Shown one piece after another: positions 22,461 to 34,351 of a stretch of DNA of 64,000 bases. The DNA is from Berberis thunbergii (lineage: Eukaryota > Streptophyta > Magnoliopsida > Ranunculales > Berberidaceae). The notes below the pieces were generated by a model. It saw only the letters and a program-made list of their open reading frames with translations. It had not been told where the DNA came from and did not search any database. The stretch lies in contig QNQO01010774.1 in the NCBI GenBank assembly GCA_003290165.1, positions 34,470 through 98,469 of the forward strand. The letters run 5' to 3'. A program made the translations under genes and the position numbers. The first letter of the stretch is position 1. Every line of letters begins with the position of its first letter.

Positions 22461-24044
22461 ATGGCTAATTACTTTGGTGACTATCTTGTGTATGGTTACA
22501 TCATGTTATGCGACTTATTTAAATCATTAATTATTGATCGCTATACATGCCATGATAGAAATGATAATGCTTCTAGATTCTTCCATGCTCTATTGATGAT
22601 GTTTCTCCCATGTCTAAAAATGTATCTCATGCTTCAATATGCAAAGTTAGATCTCAAACTCTATTGAATCTGTAATGCCCTCTTAAAGTTTGTATTGTTA
22701 TTATTGGTGATCATGATAAGATTTTAGGAATGAAATGTGAGAAGCTATTCTAGAAAAATCTAGAAATGCAAAGGAAAAGTGATCTAGAGATACAAAACCT
22801 TGGGTTATCTATAAACTCTCTAGAACACGAGCTTATTCTTCTCAAGTAAATGGTTGGTGAACTTAGAACCACTTCTTTAATATCAGAAGATGATTTTGAT
22901 ACAAGACGATGTCCTTGCTAAAAAGCTTTGTGCAAGAGAAGGAAATTTGAGTTAATTGAGAAAAATCAAAGTCATTCGGAAAGAACTTTTTGGAAAGAGA
23001 AAATGAATGTTAAAAGTTTGGATGTTCAAAGTTCTCTGAAAACCAAAAATTCTTCGACAAGGTATCATGGTATGGACATCAATGTTGAAAATGAATTTGT
23101 CTCATTTTTTTTGCATATAATTCTTCTGACTGTGATTATTCAAATTCTAAGTTCTTCTTGTTGGGTTCTAATGATTATTCACCAAAAAGGGAAAGATATC
23201 AAAGAAAAACCGATCCATGAAAAGGATCTCAAGGAAAGAGAAAAAATAGTTCGACATTAGAAAGGATATTAAATGTTTGAATTATGGTGGCTTGGACATA
23301 TATCCAAAGTATACACCAACAAGCCTAGAAAAACTATGCATGTTACTCATGAAGATGAATCTAACACATCTACTTTTGATCATAGTTTTTCAGATTGATA
23401 ATTTTTTGTATGACTTTTACTATTCAGAAACATAATACATCACAAGACAATGATTTTGAATCAGGTTGTAGCAGCAACAGTTAAGACAATGGTGCAAATA
23501 AGTGTGGGTAGTGACACAATCTCCTTAATATTTAGGGGTGACAGAAAAATGGACAACTTGAGTCCATAATCAAAGATCATAAGGCAAGTGTTTCTAACTC
23601 AAGAGATCTTGAAAAAGGACTCATGGTAAGTCAAGCTTCCATAATTGACTTAAATAAAAAGTATGAAAAAGAGAAAGACGAGCTATTGAGAAAAATCAAG
23701 TTTCATGAAGTTGAGTTGACCACTCTCATGGAAAAGAATGAAGCTCTAGAATCTAAATTAGATGGCGTCTCAATCGAACTTGAGAAAAATTATCTCAAGT
23801 TACAAGCTTTCCAAGCTAGCTCTGAAAATATCGATAAGACATTGAGTTTTACTCAAACCAGCATAAGAGGACTTGGTTACAATTAAGAAGATCCTTCTTC
23901 ACAAACCAAGTTCGTGAAAGCTTCAAGGAATATGCAAAAACTCAAAGATTAAACATCACGTCTATTAAGTCCAATCAAGGAATATCGGGAAATCTTCTAT
24001 ACCTCTTTTTATTATTATTGCAATCATTATGCTCATAATGATTT
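22461..24044 (+). pseudogene. Ty1/copia gag remnant, copy B
   Basis: Starts MANYFGDY about 55 bp after the PBS, the place of a copia gag start. Stops soon break it. Around 23276-23345 is a degraded knuckle (NYGG...GHIS). At 23623-23886 is a coiled coil (TTLMEKNEALESKL) ending SIRGLGYN, the signature also present in copy A at 4225-4425. Protease, integrase and RT are absent; the sequence passes into the duplicated segment at 24045. It is the paralogue of 3664-4620. Confidence 0.7.
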
Positions 24045-24790
24045 TCATACAAACAAACCAAAATTCTCGTAAAAATCACCCGCTGTGAAAAAATCTCAAT
24101 AGAAAATTCAAAAAATCAACATCAAAAAAAAAGATAAGACACACTTTGAAGTTTGAACTTCTAAATGATCTTCGTGTAGTGACAGCCCCAACATATTATC
24201 AAAGACATGATTTGTAGTTAGCTTTATTGCTCTAGACAAACCACACATCACATTATTATTTGCAGACAAAAATCAAAACTTCAAAAAAAAAAAGAATAGT
24301 TGTAGTTAAATCAAAAGTTCGCAAAACCAAGAGTGAGTGAGATTGTGAGTTGTGATTGTTTTCAACCTCTATCCATTCATCATTGCATTGAGCAATAAGG
24401 AGTAAGCTCTGATCAATGGTTATCGAGTGGAAGTTGAATTGACATTGAAGATCTTGTAGTCCATCATTCTTTCTATCTAACATAACCATCATTTCTTTAG
24501 TTAGGCGAGACATTAGGTTGAACGAACATTAAGTATTTTAAGGAAGAATGCCATTTTGAAGAAAATTCATTGTTCTTGTCGATTTTAGAGGCAAACCTAA
24601 TAAACTTTTAAATGGGAAAAAAATTCCTCTAACATTCATTTCGACATTCGCTGATGTGACATGTTTTTTTATTACATTACATTTTGAAAAGTCAAAAAGT
24701 ATGAACCAATGAGAACATGCCACACCACAATTGTCACTATGAATGTACGTTGGCTTTGAATGTTAGAGGACTCTTTAAATGGTATGAGAA
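24045..24790. repeat. duplicated segment, copy B
   Basis: Paralogue of 8028-8790, in the same order and orientation relative to a copia gag remnant on the left and the RRM gene on the right. See copy A. Confidence 0.75.
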
Positions 24791-25874
24791 AATCAACATG
24801 TGGGTGAATAGTGATAAAGGATATTTCAATTTTTTTAGCATGGGAGGACTCTTTAAATGGTACGAGAAAATCAACATGTTTATTTAAAGAGGCCATTAAA
24901 TCTAACTTTTTCAATACATTATAAAGAGGCCATTAAATATAACTTTTTTCAATCTCCCATTTAACCCATCATATTTTATAATTTTACAATCAAAATCAGC
25001 CACTCTTAAATATTAATTAAGCCCCTAACACAATTTATTTAAAGTCCTCCAATTATTTATAAATTATACATATAAACAATTATTTTATTTAGAAATTTAA
25101 AAATAATTTTAATTATTATTGAATTTTTGTAGTAAAAAAATATTGAATATCCGCGCATGCAAAGTGCGTCCACCCCTGATATAATTAATGAATGTTTTTA
25201 GTTTAACTTTAGAAAGGTAAAATGGTAAAAAAAAATGTATTATAGTGTTTTTCATTTGAATGACATAAACACATATTGTCACTTTTTACCATCTTTTAAT
25301 TTTTCTTGTAAATATCATAGAGTTTGGAAGGCAAATTTGAAAGAACATTTAGAGTTTGAAGACATTTTCAAAATTAATATTTTTTGCATTTACACTACAT
25401 GTACCATAAATACCCTCCCAATATTTTTGTTTTACTAAAAGTTGATTTGGCATATAATCAAATATCCAACTTTTGTGAGGATATATTTGAAAAAGCAAAA
25501 TATTTTATTATTTAATGTACTTAAATAGTTGTAATGATCAAATGGAAAACATGTCCCTCAAGGGTTTGTCTAAACAGCGAGGGACGGGGCGAGGAAATCA
25601 GTTAGGGAGGGGGTGAAGCCGTTCACCCCCTCAAGATGCATTAAAGTGCGTATCTCAAGGCGCTTTAAGGCATCTCGAGGGGGTGAACCATCCCTCGCTG
25701 GTTCCCTCCCCATTTAGAATTTCCCATCCCTCAAATTCAGTTGTCTTTACACGTACTTAAACCCATTTTTAAGTGGGGCATAAAAGTTAAATCTCATTTT
25801 TACAAGGGCATTATGATAAGTTCAAAATTTAGAGTTGAAGACATTCATTTTTACTATTCATTTGGGGTTATGTA
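24791..25874. other. AT-rich DNA with local direct and inverted repeats
   Basis: A phrase of about 45 bp (GAGGACTCTTTAAATGGTA plus GAGAAAATCAACATG) occurs at 24765 and again at 24845. Around 25570-25730 a GC-rich patch has inverted words (GCGAGGGACGG against CCATCCCTCGCTGG; GGGGGTGAAGC against the GGGGGTGAACC direct copy), possibly a small decayed MITE. No gene seen. Confidence 0.45.
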
Positions 25875-25882
25875 GTTTAGAT

Positions 25883-26779
25883 TAGGGCTGGGCAAGTACG
25901 GGTAACCTGCCAAAAAGCTAAAAAACGAAAATTGGACCGAGTAATCGAGGTCCCAGTTAACCGATTTCGGGCCGGGCTCGGTCATAAGAGAAAAAAATAC
26001 GTACAGTAAAAAAAAATACTTCATTAATCAAGATCTGAGATCATACAACAAAAATTACAATAAGTTACAAAAAAAAAATACTTCATCAATCATACAATCA
26101 AAAAATTACAAAGATCTGATTGATCAAAATCTGATTGATCAAGATCTGATTGATTAAGATCTGATTGATCAAGATCTGAGATCAGATATGATTTATCAAG
26201 ATCTGATCGGGGAAGGGAGGGGATCTCAGATCAAGATCTGATCAGGGAAAGGAGGGGAACTCATCAGATCTTGAGAGGCGTCGGGTCGATCAGATCTTGA
26301 GAGGCGTCGGGTCAAGATCTTCATCAGATCAAGATTTTCATCATCTTCATCAGTTCATCTTCATCAGATCAACATGGGGAGGCGGTGGAGGAGACGAGAT
26401 AGCGAAGCGGCAGGGGTGGACGAGACGGGTGGCGCTGGCTTTCTCACTGCGGGGGTGAAGAAATGAGGGAGAGAGGAAGACGGGGGTGGAGGAGACGGAA
26501 TTGGAGGTGGCTCTCCCTCCCTCCCTCACTGGTTTCCTCGATAATTAAAATTTTGAAGAAATGAGGGAGAGATGAAGAAAAAGGAAAGGAAAAAAATGAG
26601 GGAGTCAGGCCGGGCCGAGTATTCGACGGGCTTTAGAAATGAAAATCGAGGCCTGAACCAGAAACTTCGGGTCGGGCCGGGCTTTTATAACCGAAATTTT
26701 TTTTATTAATTAAAACCAATCCGAACCGACCCGACCTGATCGGTCCTGTTGTCAGTTCGGTCCTAAATGCCCACCCCTA
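25883..26779. mobile_element. hAT-type non-autonomous element (897 bp) upstream of the RRM gene
   Basis: Ends TAGGGCTGGGCA and TGCCCACCCCTA (imperfect TIRs) are flanked by perfect 8-bp duplications GTTTAGAT at 25875-25882 and 26780-26787, the hallmark of hAT insertions. No transposase. The interior at 26035-26345 is an array of GATCTGATTGATCAA-like words, rich in GATC. It lies 132 bp before the RRM start codon, so it may affect that promoter. Similar in plan to 38750-39765. Confidence 0.92.
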
Positions 26780-26911
26780 GTTTAGATTTATGATGGGGGC
26801 AAAGTCTAAATAAACCCTTTTAAATTTGTGATAAGCTTTGCCGGTGAATCCGCGCAGTAGAGACTAGGGAGCACAGAAGCAAGGAAGGTGTTCAATTTCA
26901 AACCTGAAGAG

Positions 26912-29900
26912 ATGGAGATGTTAAGCGTTAGCTCCTTCCAGCCGCCTTGCAATTCATCCTCTATCACTCTCATACCTATCTCCCATAGCATCACCACATC
27001 ATTTCCTCTAACCCCAAACAAGCCCCACAAAATCGCCTCATCATCCTCTGTTTCCCTCCTTTCAAATGCTCGTTCAAACGACCAATTTCCACAGGTTTGC
27101 AATGCAAGTACTTGTTTCACACATTAATCCATGATTCTAAAACACCCATTTAACAATTCATGTTTTTATGAACAGGGTCGAAATGGGTTTTCTGTTTCTG
27201 CAGGGAAGAAGAAGAAGAAGAAAGGTGGTAGTGGTGGTGAGAGTCTTATGGAGTTGGAGGGTTTTGATGATGATGAAGAGGAGGATGATGAGGCAGAGGG
27301 GTTTTATTTGCCATTTGGGGGTATGAAGGAGTGGTTTGAGAAGAAGCCCTCTGGATTTGGAGTAGGAAAGGAGTATGATACTGCAGTTGAAGAGAAGCTG
27401 CTTGAAGAAATTGAGCAGAGTAGAAAGGCTCAGCTTGCCAACATTAACAAGCTTAAGAACAGTCCCCCCATTGCTAGTTCTAAGAAGGAATTGATTAAAG
27501 GTCAGTTTTCAGTAAATTGAGCAATTTGTTATCTAGAGGAAATGCCCATGTGTTCATCTTTTTATGTGTTTTACCAATTTTTGAACTTGTTAGAAATTTG
27601 TTAGTTGTTCATCTCTTCAACATACTCGTGTCATTTGAAATTGTAATTCACTGTTTTACTGCATATTACATGAACCTTAACCTCCATTCATTGAGCCTTT
27701 TGTTGAAAGTTGCAGTTGTTATTGAAAGCAAAGTACCAGATTAGTTACACATAATGAGTGTGTAAATGATCCAGTTCTTTAGAAAGATAAATGTGTAGGA
27801 ATGAAGTCTCCCAAGAGTGAAATTAATTAATGGTGTTGTATGATATATTTGCCCTGTAGAATACATGACAGTTTAAACAATTAGGGTGTGTTTGATTCTA
27901 AGAAAAAATTCCGCTTCGCAAGAGATAATGAAGACATGAATTTTGTGTTGATCACTACCTCTTGGTCATAGTTGTCAAAACGTTTTTCTTATCGTATCTC
28001 GGAAACCTAAATTTAAGTTATATATATCGTATTGTGATGTGATCTCCTCGGAAGTCCTCGTGTTGCACCTCTCATCCATATAGCAGAAATGCGTATGTGA
28101 AGGTGAATGTGTGGTAAAACCCGTAAGGATAAAATTAGGAGTGAAAAAAATTAGGAGATACCTAGATGTAGCGCCCATAGAAGACAAAATTAAGAAAGGC
28201 GTTTAATTTGGTTTGGTCATATGCGGAGGAGACCAAGCACGGCGCCAATTAGAAAATGTCTAGATTGACAAGTTAATGGAGAGTGTAGACGGAGGGGACG
28301 ACCATTGAAAACTTAGATGAAGGCGGTGAATGAAGACATCATTGAGCTTGGATTAGGCGAGGATGTATGAAAAGACCGCATTGCTTGGAGAACCAAAATC
28401 CATGTAGCCGACCCCGAAAATATTGGGAATGGGCTTTGATGATATATCTATGTATATTTATGCATATCAAAGACACAAATATACATATTTAAGCAAATAG
28501 GTCCAAAACAACACTTTCATTTATGTAGTACATGTCAAACATATGCAAGTAACTTATCTAAAAGGACCTAAACATACCTAGGCACCACATACAAAAAGTG
28601 GCTAAATTTGATTTCCTTCAATAGCCACTGATGGAAATTTCAAGTGGATCCTTCAAACCTTCGATCAAACATATGCACTAGGTGCTCATTCGAAAAAGAA
28701 AACCACTCATGAAAACAGATCGTAATTCCGAGTTGTGAGGAGTGAGATATGGTGATTTTTCTACAAAAGAGTTTTTTTGTCTCAAAAGCTTTCTTAGAGA
28801 AGATGAAGTAGTATTTTTCAAGCTAAAGGGGTAGATAAGGGATAAGAGAAAGGTCAAAAGTGGACAATGCAAAAAATGGGCCCCAACTGGTACATCCGAT
28901 AAACTGGTATATACTGGTTGGTGCATCACTTCCTATTCAAAAACGATAAATGTCATCATATGCACCGATTGGTATATACTGCCCGGTATACCAACCAGCA
29001 GTGTTGTATGAATCGGTCCAAATCAGTGATTTGAATCGACTCGGTACACAACCGATTTGAATCGACTCGGTACACAACCGATTTGAATCACACAGTGAAT
29101 TGTGATTCACCCAAATCGGTTCAAATCGTTCCCGACTTTAAGAATTATATCGTTGTATCGCGATTGCGTAACAATTGTGCAGATGAATCCATACAGAAAA
29201 TACAAGAAAAAAAAGGAAAATAGATGAATACATGAAAAAGGAAGAACAGGGAAATACATGTTCTCGAATTGAATCAATTCCACCCCACGCGATGCGATAG
29301 ATCTCATTGTTGTTGTCTCAACAGATAAATACGTTCCTGGTTCACGATAGAAAACCCATTGTGTTACCCGTTTGTTGCTTTGTTTGTCTACAAACCAATA
29401 GATCTCATTGATTTTTGTTTTGTTTGTCCGTAGATCGATAGATCTTAGCCCTAGATCTCATCGATTGGGGCTTTGTTTGTCCAGAAGGGGAGAATGAGAT
29501 TTGTTGTTGAAGGTTTGAAAGGGGAGAGATGAGAGTTACAAAGCGTGGAGAGTTCCAAAGAGTGTTGCTTTTTTTAGAGTTCCAGAAAGCGTGGAGAGTT
29601 CCAGAGAGTGTTGATTTGTGTGGTCTTATTAGCCTTAAAACCTTAAAAAATGTTATTTATTCTTAAGCCCTTTTTTTTGTCCCAACCAAGACCAACAAAA
29701 CAAACAACGTATATGTATATAATATATAACATAATATATAGTATTATAATATATATATATATTATATAATATATAATATTATTAATAAATTTTAAGATTT
29801 ACGATTAAATCTAAATTTTATTCGTTACGATTTACAATACGATTCACTAACACTGCCAACCAGTACATCCAAGATTAGTAACTATGTTCTTAGTTTGTTA

Positions 29901-32900
29901 CAAAATATGAAATTATTTTTTCATGTGGGGGGGGGGGGGGGAGAATTTTTTTGCGAAGTCATCTTCAACCTCAAGATGAAAAACGTTTCCACTTTCTCTC
30001 CTATTTCGTCTTTCTTTTTGAAATTTTTCCAATGCAAAATTTCCTTTAAATCAATTTCACCCTTAGATCAAAATAATTTCATGAAAGAAAAAAGAGAGAG
30101 AGGCGGTAAAGCAATCATTTAGGATGTGGCAAGATTTTGTTAAAGACGTTGTACTACAATTACAGAATAAACAGTTTTGATTGATTTTCATGAAACAGCG
30201 TTGAAGTTGCTCTATCTACTTGGTGTTTACCATCCCATAAGGGGTAGAACCGAGGATGTACATAAACATTAATAGGTGGGGTATTGGAACACTACCATCT
30301 GAAGAGATCTACAACACCCCTTTCACATCCACAATTCAGACTCTATCTAGAAACAACAATTCTAGCCAGCCTTGTTTGCTGGCCTCTTTTGGGATTTTTC
30401 TTGGCTTTTTTACAATTTCACCCCTTCTATAAGTGGTGTTTGTGGTTGTGTTTTAAAGAGGAGGGGTAAAAAGTGTAAAAAAATTCAAAAATGCTCAAAA
30501 GGGGCTAGCAAACAAGGCTGGCTAGACTTACTCATCTAGAAATAGATTCCAATTATTGCTAGAGAAAGAGCAATGAAGTGGAAGGTAGTTGACTCATTGT
30601 AATTTCACTGTGCCAAACAGTAGCAATCATTTTCTTCTATTTGTTGCAATGTATTGTATTTAGATTTAATTCTAAATATGTAAACTAGCAGAGAAAGATA
30701 TCTTATATCTTAGAAGGGGTTCAAAGCTATACATACCTGAAGCCAAGTTCCTCTTCAAACTAGAGTTTAAGGATATCATCCTTCTTCAACAAAGGCTAAA
30801 GGTATTGGAAAAAAGGGGAGAAAATGCATGTAACCCCCTTAATAAGAGAGGTTGGGGGGAAATGTTTTGTTTAGGCTCTAGTTAGAACCTCTAGCTCATA
30901 TTAAATGACTATTTTGTTCGCAATGTACAATTCACATTAGTGGTCCTTCAGTTATAATATGTTAATAATGTTATACAAAAGGGTAATAGTAAAAAGTACT
31001 TGTTAGAGGAATTTCTAATCAAAACTAGGGGTAGGAGAATGTCTAACCAAAACTAGAAGGACAATGTCTATCCAGTAAAAGTTTAGGGACAGACCAATTA
31101 AGAGGGGCAAAACAAACATCGAAATAGGGGGCCACCTCTGATTCAGATATTCTCATCTAAATCAAAGTTAGTACCCTCGCAGTTGGTGTTTGTTTTGCCC
31201 CTATTAATCAGACATGATCCCCCCTCTCCCAAACTTCTACTTTTGGTTAGATATTTTCATACCTCTAACTTTGTTAGATATTCCTCTGCCAAGTAAATAT
31301 TTTTACTTGGCTACCCTCTTTGTATAGCATAATTACAATGAGGGACAACTAATATGAGTTGTCCATTGTTGACAAAATAGTGATTTTACTTTATTTTTAC
31401 CCTCCAGTTAAAGGCTATAACTAAGAGCTTAAACAAGAGTTCTAATCCTCCAATTTGAGCTTCTTGTTAAGAATTTAGAGTTCCCTCTTAATAAGTGGTT
31501 ATTATCTAAGATTGTTGTGATTTTGTTAGCATAAGAAAATATCCAACTACTTAAAAGTTGTTGGAGGTTTTTTGCTTTTGTATATCAATAATTTTATGTT
31601 ATTACAGCTTTTTTTAATTTTAATAAAGAGCTTTTGTTTGAGAAGTTCAACAAAACTTGTATATCACAGGTTATTGTTCAAGGATGCATTTCTCCAATCT
31701 ATGATGATACTTTTCATGAAGTTCTAAACTTCTAATTTATGTAACTTCCATATGTAAAGTCTAACTTTGTGATAATATGATGGAGGTTTGCAGAACCTGA
31801 AGTTGTTCCAAAAGGGATTCGTGTTCGTGTCGGAAATCTTCCTAAGAAAAGGAATATCCACAGAGATCTACAGTCAGCATTCAAAGGATTCCCTGCCATA
31901 GTCAGTATAAACCCAGCAGTTTCTGGAAACAAAAAGACAAGGGATCCTATTTGCAAGGGTTTTGCATTTGTCTATCTAGGTTCTGAGGCGGCTGCCAGGA
32001 GGTAATAATTGTTTCTTTTGTGGTCACATTGTAGAATGCGTCTAGCATTCCTTGCTGACATTCGCTACTCTACTCCTATCTTTCTGACTTCCATGTTTGA
32101 TCCATTGATATTTTGCCAACATGATTCTCAAAAACAATCAAAGTTTATCAAGCAAAATGGAAAGAGATTTTGTGACTTTTTTTTTTAACAAATGAGAAAC
32201 CCATTCTCCATTCTATCATTACGATAGTTAGGCTATGTTTTGGATGTTGACATCATCATTCTCTCTTTTTCTAAGTGTTACTTCCCTGGTTATCTTCTTA
32301 TCCTTGAAGAAATTCTACAATATTCATCATCATCATCATCAAAGCCCATTCCCGAGATTTAAGAAATTCTACAATATTAAGTCAATAAAATTAAATTTTG
32401 CCTTTATCACTTCCTGACTTGAAAAATGAGCTCTGGGTGATTCTTTTGTTAATTATTAATAAATGCAGTTACTTCATGTGGTGGGGGTGAGAATGAGAAA
32501 TTTCCATTCACAATTTCTAATTTTTTGGATCATATTTTTGGGTGTATATGGTAAACATAACTCCTAATTCGTATGTTATGGAAGAACATATTGTTGACTA
32601 ATAGATATGTTTAGGGAAGCATTGAATCACTCTCAGAGAAAATTGATTGTGTATCGTTGAATATACCTCCTCATTTCTTGCTAAATGTTGTGTCTAATTC
32701 TTTTATTGCAGTTTTGTTCAAACATATTCCAAAAAAAGTATTACTTTTGGTAAAGCTCAAAAATGATAACATGTGAGATATCAAAGCCACCCAGTTCTTC
32801 AGATTCTGCTACTGAAGATTCGACAAATGTTACACGCACTGTCACTCCCAAACATAGGCACCACAATGCAGAAGTCAAGGCAGTTGTAGATTCTAGCATA

Positions 32901-33481
32901 GATGACGTTTCCTCCGAGTCACAGGAAGAAGACACGGCAGCTATCGATTCAAGCATAGACAAGGCTTCCTCTGAGTCATGGGAAGAAGATGAGGCAGAAT
33001 CATGGGAAGAAGACGATATAATTATAGATTCAGCCCTGGATGAGATTTCCTCCGAGTCATGGGAAGGATCCTCCCCTGATGAATCCATTGGCATGGATGA
33101 TCAGTATATTTCAGCTAGTTGGGAAGAGGCCAGATCGGAAGAGATTAAGCTAAATGGCGATGAGATCGTGATGCCAAAAATAGTGGATAAAATTGATTAT
33201 GCAAGCCCAAAACATAAGAAGACCCCTGCAACAAAGAAGAAACCAAAGGTTAAAGGAAAACCTGAGAAGGCCCCGAAGTCCAACATTCCCGGATCTACGA
33301 AAAGGTGAGACATGCATATTAAGGTCCAAATGCATTCAGTATGTTAGAGATTGGAGTAAATTTTTCATTTTCATTTTCCTTTTGTGTTTTGTATTGCAGA
33401 TTGAAGGTCAAAGATAAGGCTGTTCTAGCTGATGTATTCTCCAAGTATGGGGCAAAAGCTTCTCTGGCTCTCAAAAAATAA
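26912..33481 (+). CDS. plastid-targeted single-RRM RNA-binding protein, with exon-4 frameshift
   Basis: Five exons fit GT-AG rules and phases: 26912-27094, 27176-27500, 31794-32001, 32712-33304, 33400-33481. Exon 1 encodes a Ser/Thr-rich plastid-type transit peptide. Exon 2 has a Lys run, an acidic stretch and the conserved GFYLPFGGMKEWFEKKPSG, then KAQLANINKL. Exon 3 holds most of an RRM, with IRVRVGNLP (RNP2-like) and KGFAFVYL (RNP1-like). Exon 4 finishes the RRM (SITFGKAQK), then has acidic repeats built on SSIDxxSSESWEED and a Lys/Pro-rich tail. Exon 5 ends SKYGAKASLALKK. The ATG at 26912 is chosen because the MEM start opens the transit peptide. After SITFGKAQK the frame meets TGA, while the next frame continues for 181 open codons with the expected CEISKP: a one-base loss near 32762. 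Likely binds plastid RNA; client unknown. Confidence 0.85.
28185..28441 (+). pseudogene. RTE-type LINE 3' fragment in intron 2
   Basis: Translation with a few stops gives RRLIWFGHMRRRPSTAPIRK, then RRRGRPLKT and DRIAWRTKIHVADP. This is the C-terminal tail found after reverse transcriptase in plant RTE LINEs. Only the tail remains, so it is a 5'-truncated, dead insertion. Confidence 0.85.
28594..28745. repeat. 150-bp repeat in intron 2, matching 9786-9935
   Basis: Second copy of the repeat described at 9786. Its presence next to both the gene and its partial duplicate does not follow from the block duplication, since homology of the pseudogene stops near 9545. Confidence 0.65.
28746..30360. 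other. intron-2 sequence with short repeats and homopolymer
   Basis: CCGATTTGAATCGACTCGG recurs in a 27-bp direct repeat near 29025-29085. A (TA)-rich tract lies at 29700-29780. A run of 15 G at 29927-29941 is conspicuous. No coding domain. Confidence 0.6.
30361..30526. mobile_element. small MITE (166 bp) in intron 2
   Basis: TIRs of about 30 bp, starting CTAGCCAGCCTTGTTTGC, with a spacer of about 100 bp. No clear target duplication was found. Superfamily not assigned. Confidence 0.75.
30972..31326. mobile_element. foldback MITE (355 bp) in intron 2
   Basis: Ends TATACAAAAGGGTA and TACCCTCTTTGTATA, with arms of roughly 100 bp that stay complementary (for example TCTAACCAAAACTAG against CTTTTGGTTAGATA). 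Non-coding. Confidence 0.75.
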
Positions 33482-33847
33482 AGCTAATGAATGACGCTCT
33501 AAAGAGTCAGAAACCGATATTTGAGTAACATTTGGCCAATTTATGAAGCTGTAAAATGTAAGAAACTGTGGTGTTTGTGCAATGTTTGGCCTTTGTTACC
33601 CGTTGATCGAGTTGTGCAAGTGGTGCAATACGATAGGGTCGGTTCTGAACTAACTAAGATGATTGAAATTGAACTGCTAGCAATCAGCAGAAGTTTATGA
33701 ATTGTTTCTTGTACATCTATTTTGTATGGTTTGTAGAAATGAAGACCATTTTCTTACATATCTTGCAACATTGTGTAGTTTGATGTGTTTACCATTGCAC
33801 CGACAAGTAGTTAGCATGTCCATAATGCAGAAGAACAATTTATTTCG

Positions 33848-33853
33848 AATAAA
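33848..33853 (+). terminator. candidate poly(A) signal of the RRM gene
   Basis: AATAAA, 367 bp after the stop codon, the most plausible near-upstream element in the 3' flank. Confidence 0.4.
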
Positions 33854-34223
33854 ATAATAACATCAAACAGAGTTGGAGTAACTTCAAACTTTTTTTAATA
33901 AACAAGACAACTTAAAAGCCTGATCAAGTTCAGTGTTTGTTCAATAAACATGAGAAAACCTGATATCATCGGAAGAGATGAAATAAAAGGGAGCTTATAA
34001 AAAAAAATCAAAGCTTGGAACCGGCTGAGATGGTCCAGGAGAGGTTATAAAATGCAAGAGAACATCAAATGGTGTACAACCTATTTTTCTATTTATTTTT
34101 TTTTTCAACAAAATCAAAATTTGCATTGCTGGAGCTCCTGTAGGCGTTTTTTGTTTTAGTCATATTTTGGGATGCCGCACTGTTGTTGAAACTGACATCT
34201 TAGCAAATATGGTACTGAGGCTT

Positions 34224-34340
34224 TTTTTTTTTTTCAAATACCTTAATTCCTCCCATCCTAGTTGGAGCCGGCAGGGTTTGACTTTGGACTGTGATTCCAA
34301 CCACACAAGCCTACATCTGAGTCGGTACTCCATTGGCTAA
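34224..34340 (-). mobile_element. tRNA-derived SINE
   Basis: Reads on the minus strand TTAGCCAATGGAGTACCGAC, with a degenerate B box (AGTCAAACCCTG) and a poly(A) tail (T run on + at 34222-34234). Perfect 11-bp duplications TACTGAGGCTT flank it at 34213-34223 and 34341-34351. Diverged member of the family at 19967-20080. Confidence 0.88.
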
Positions 34341-34351
34341 TACTGAGGCTT

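Noticed and set aside
29927..29941. Run of 15 G as a quadruplex or regulatory site
   Set aside because: A single homopolymer of this length is most simply slippage or a consensus artefact; nothing around it supports a function.
32763..33304. Separate small acidic protein starting at ATG 32763
   Set aside because: The ATG lies at the frameshift point and the sequence continues the RRM protein's exon 4; splicing to exon 5 keeps phase. Better explained as the gene's own C-terminal part.
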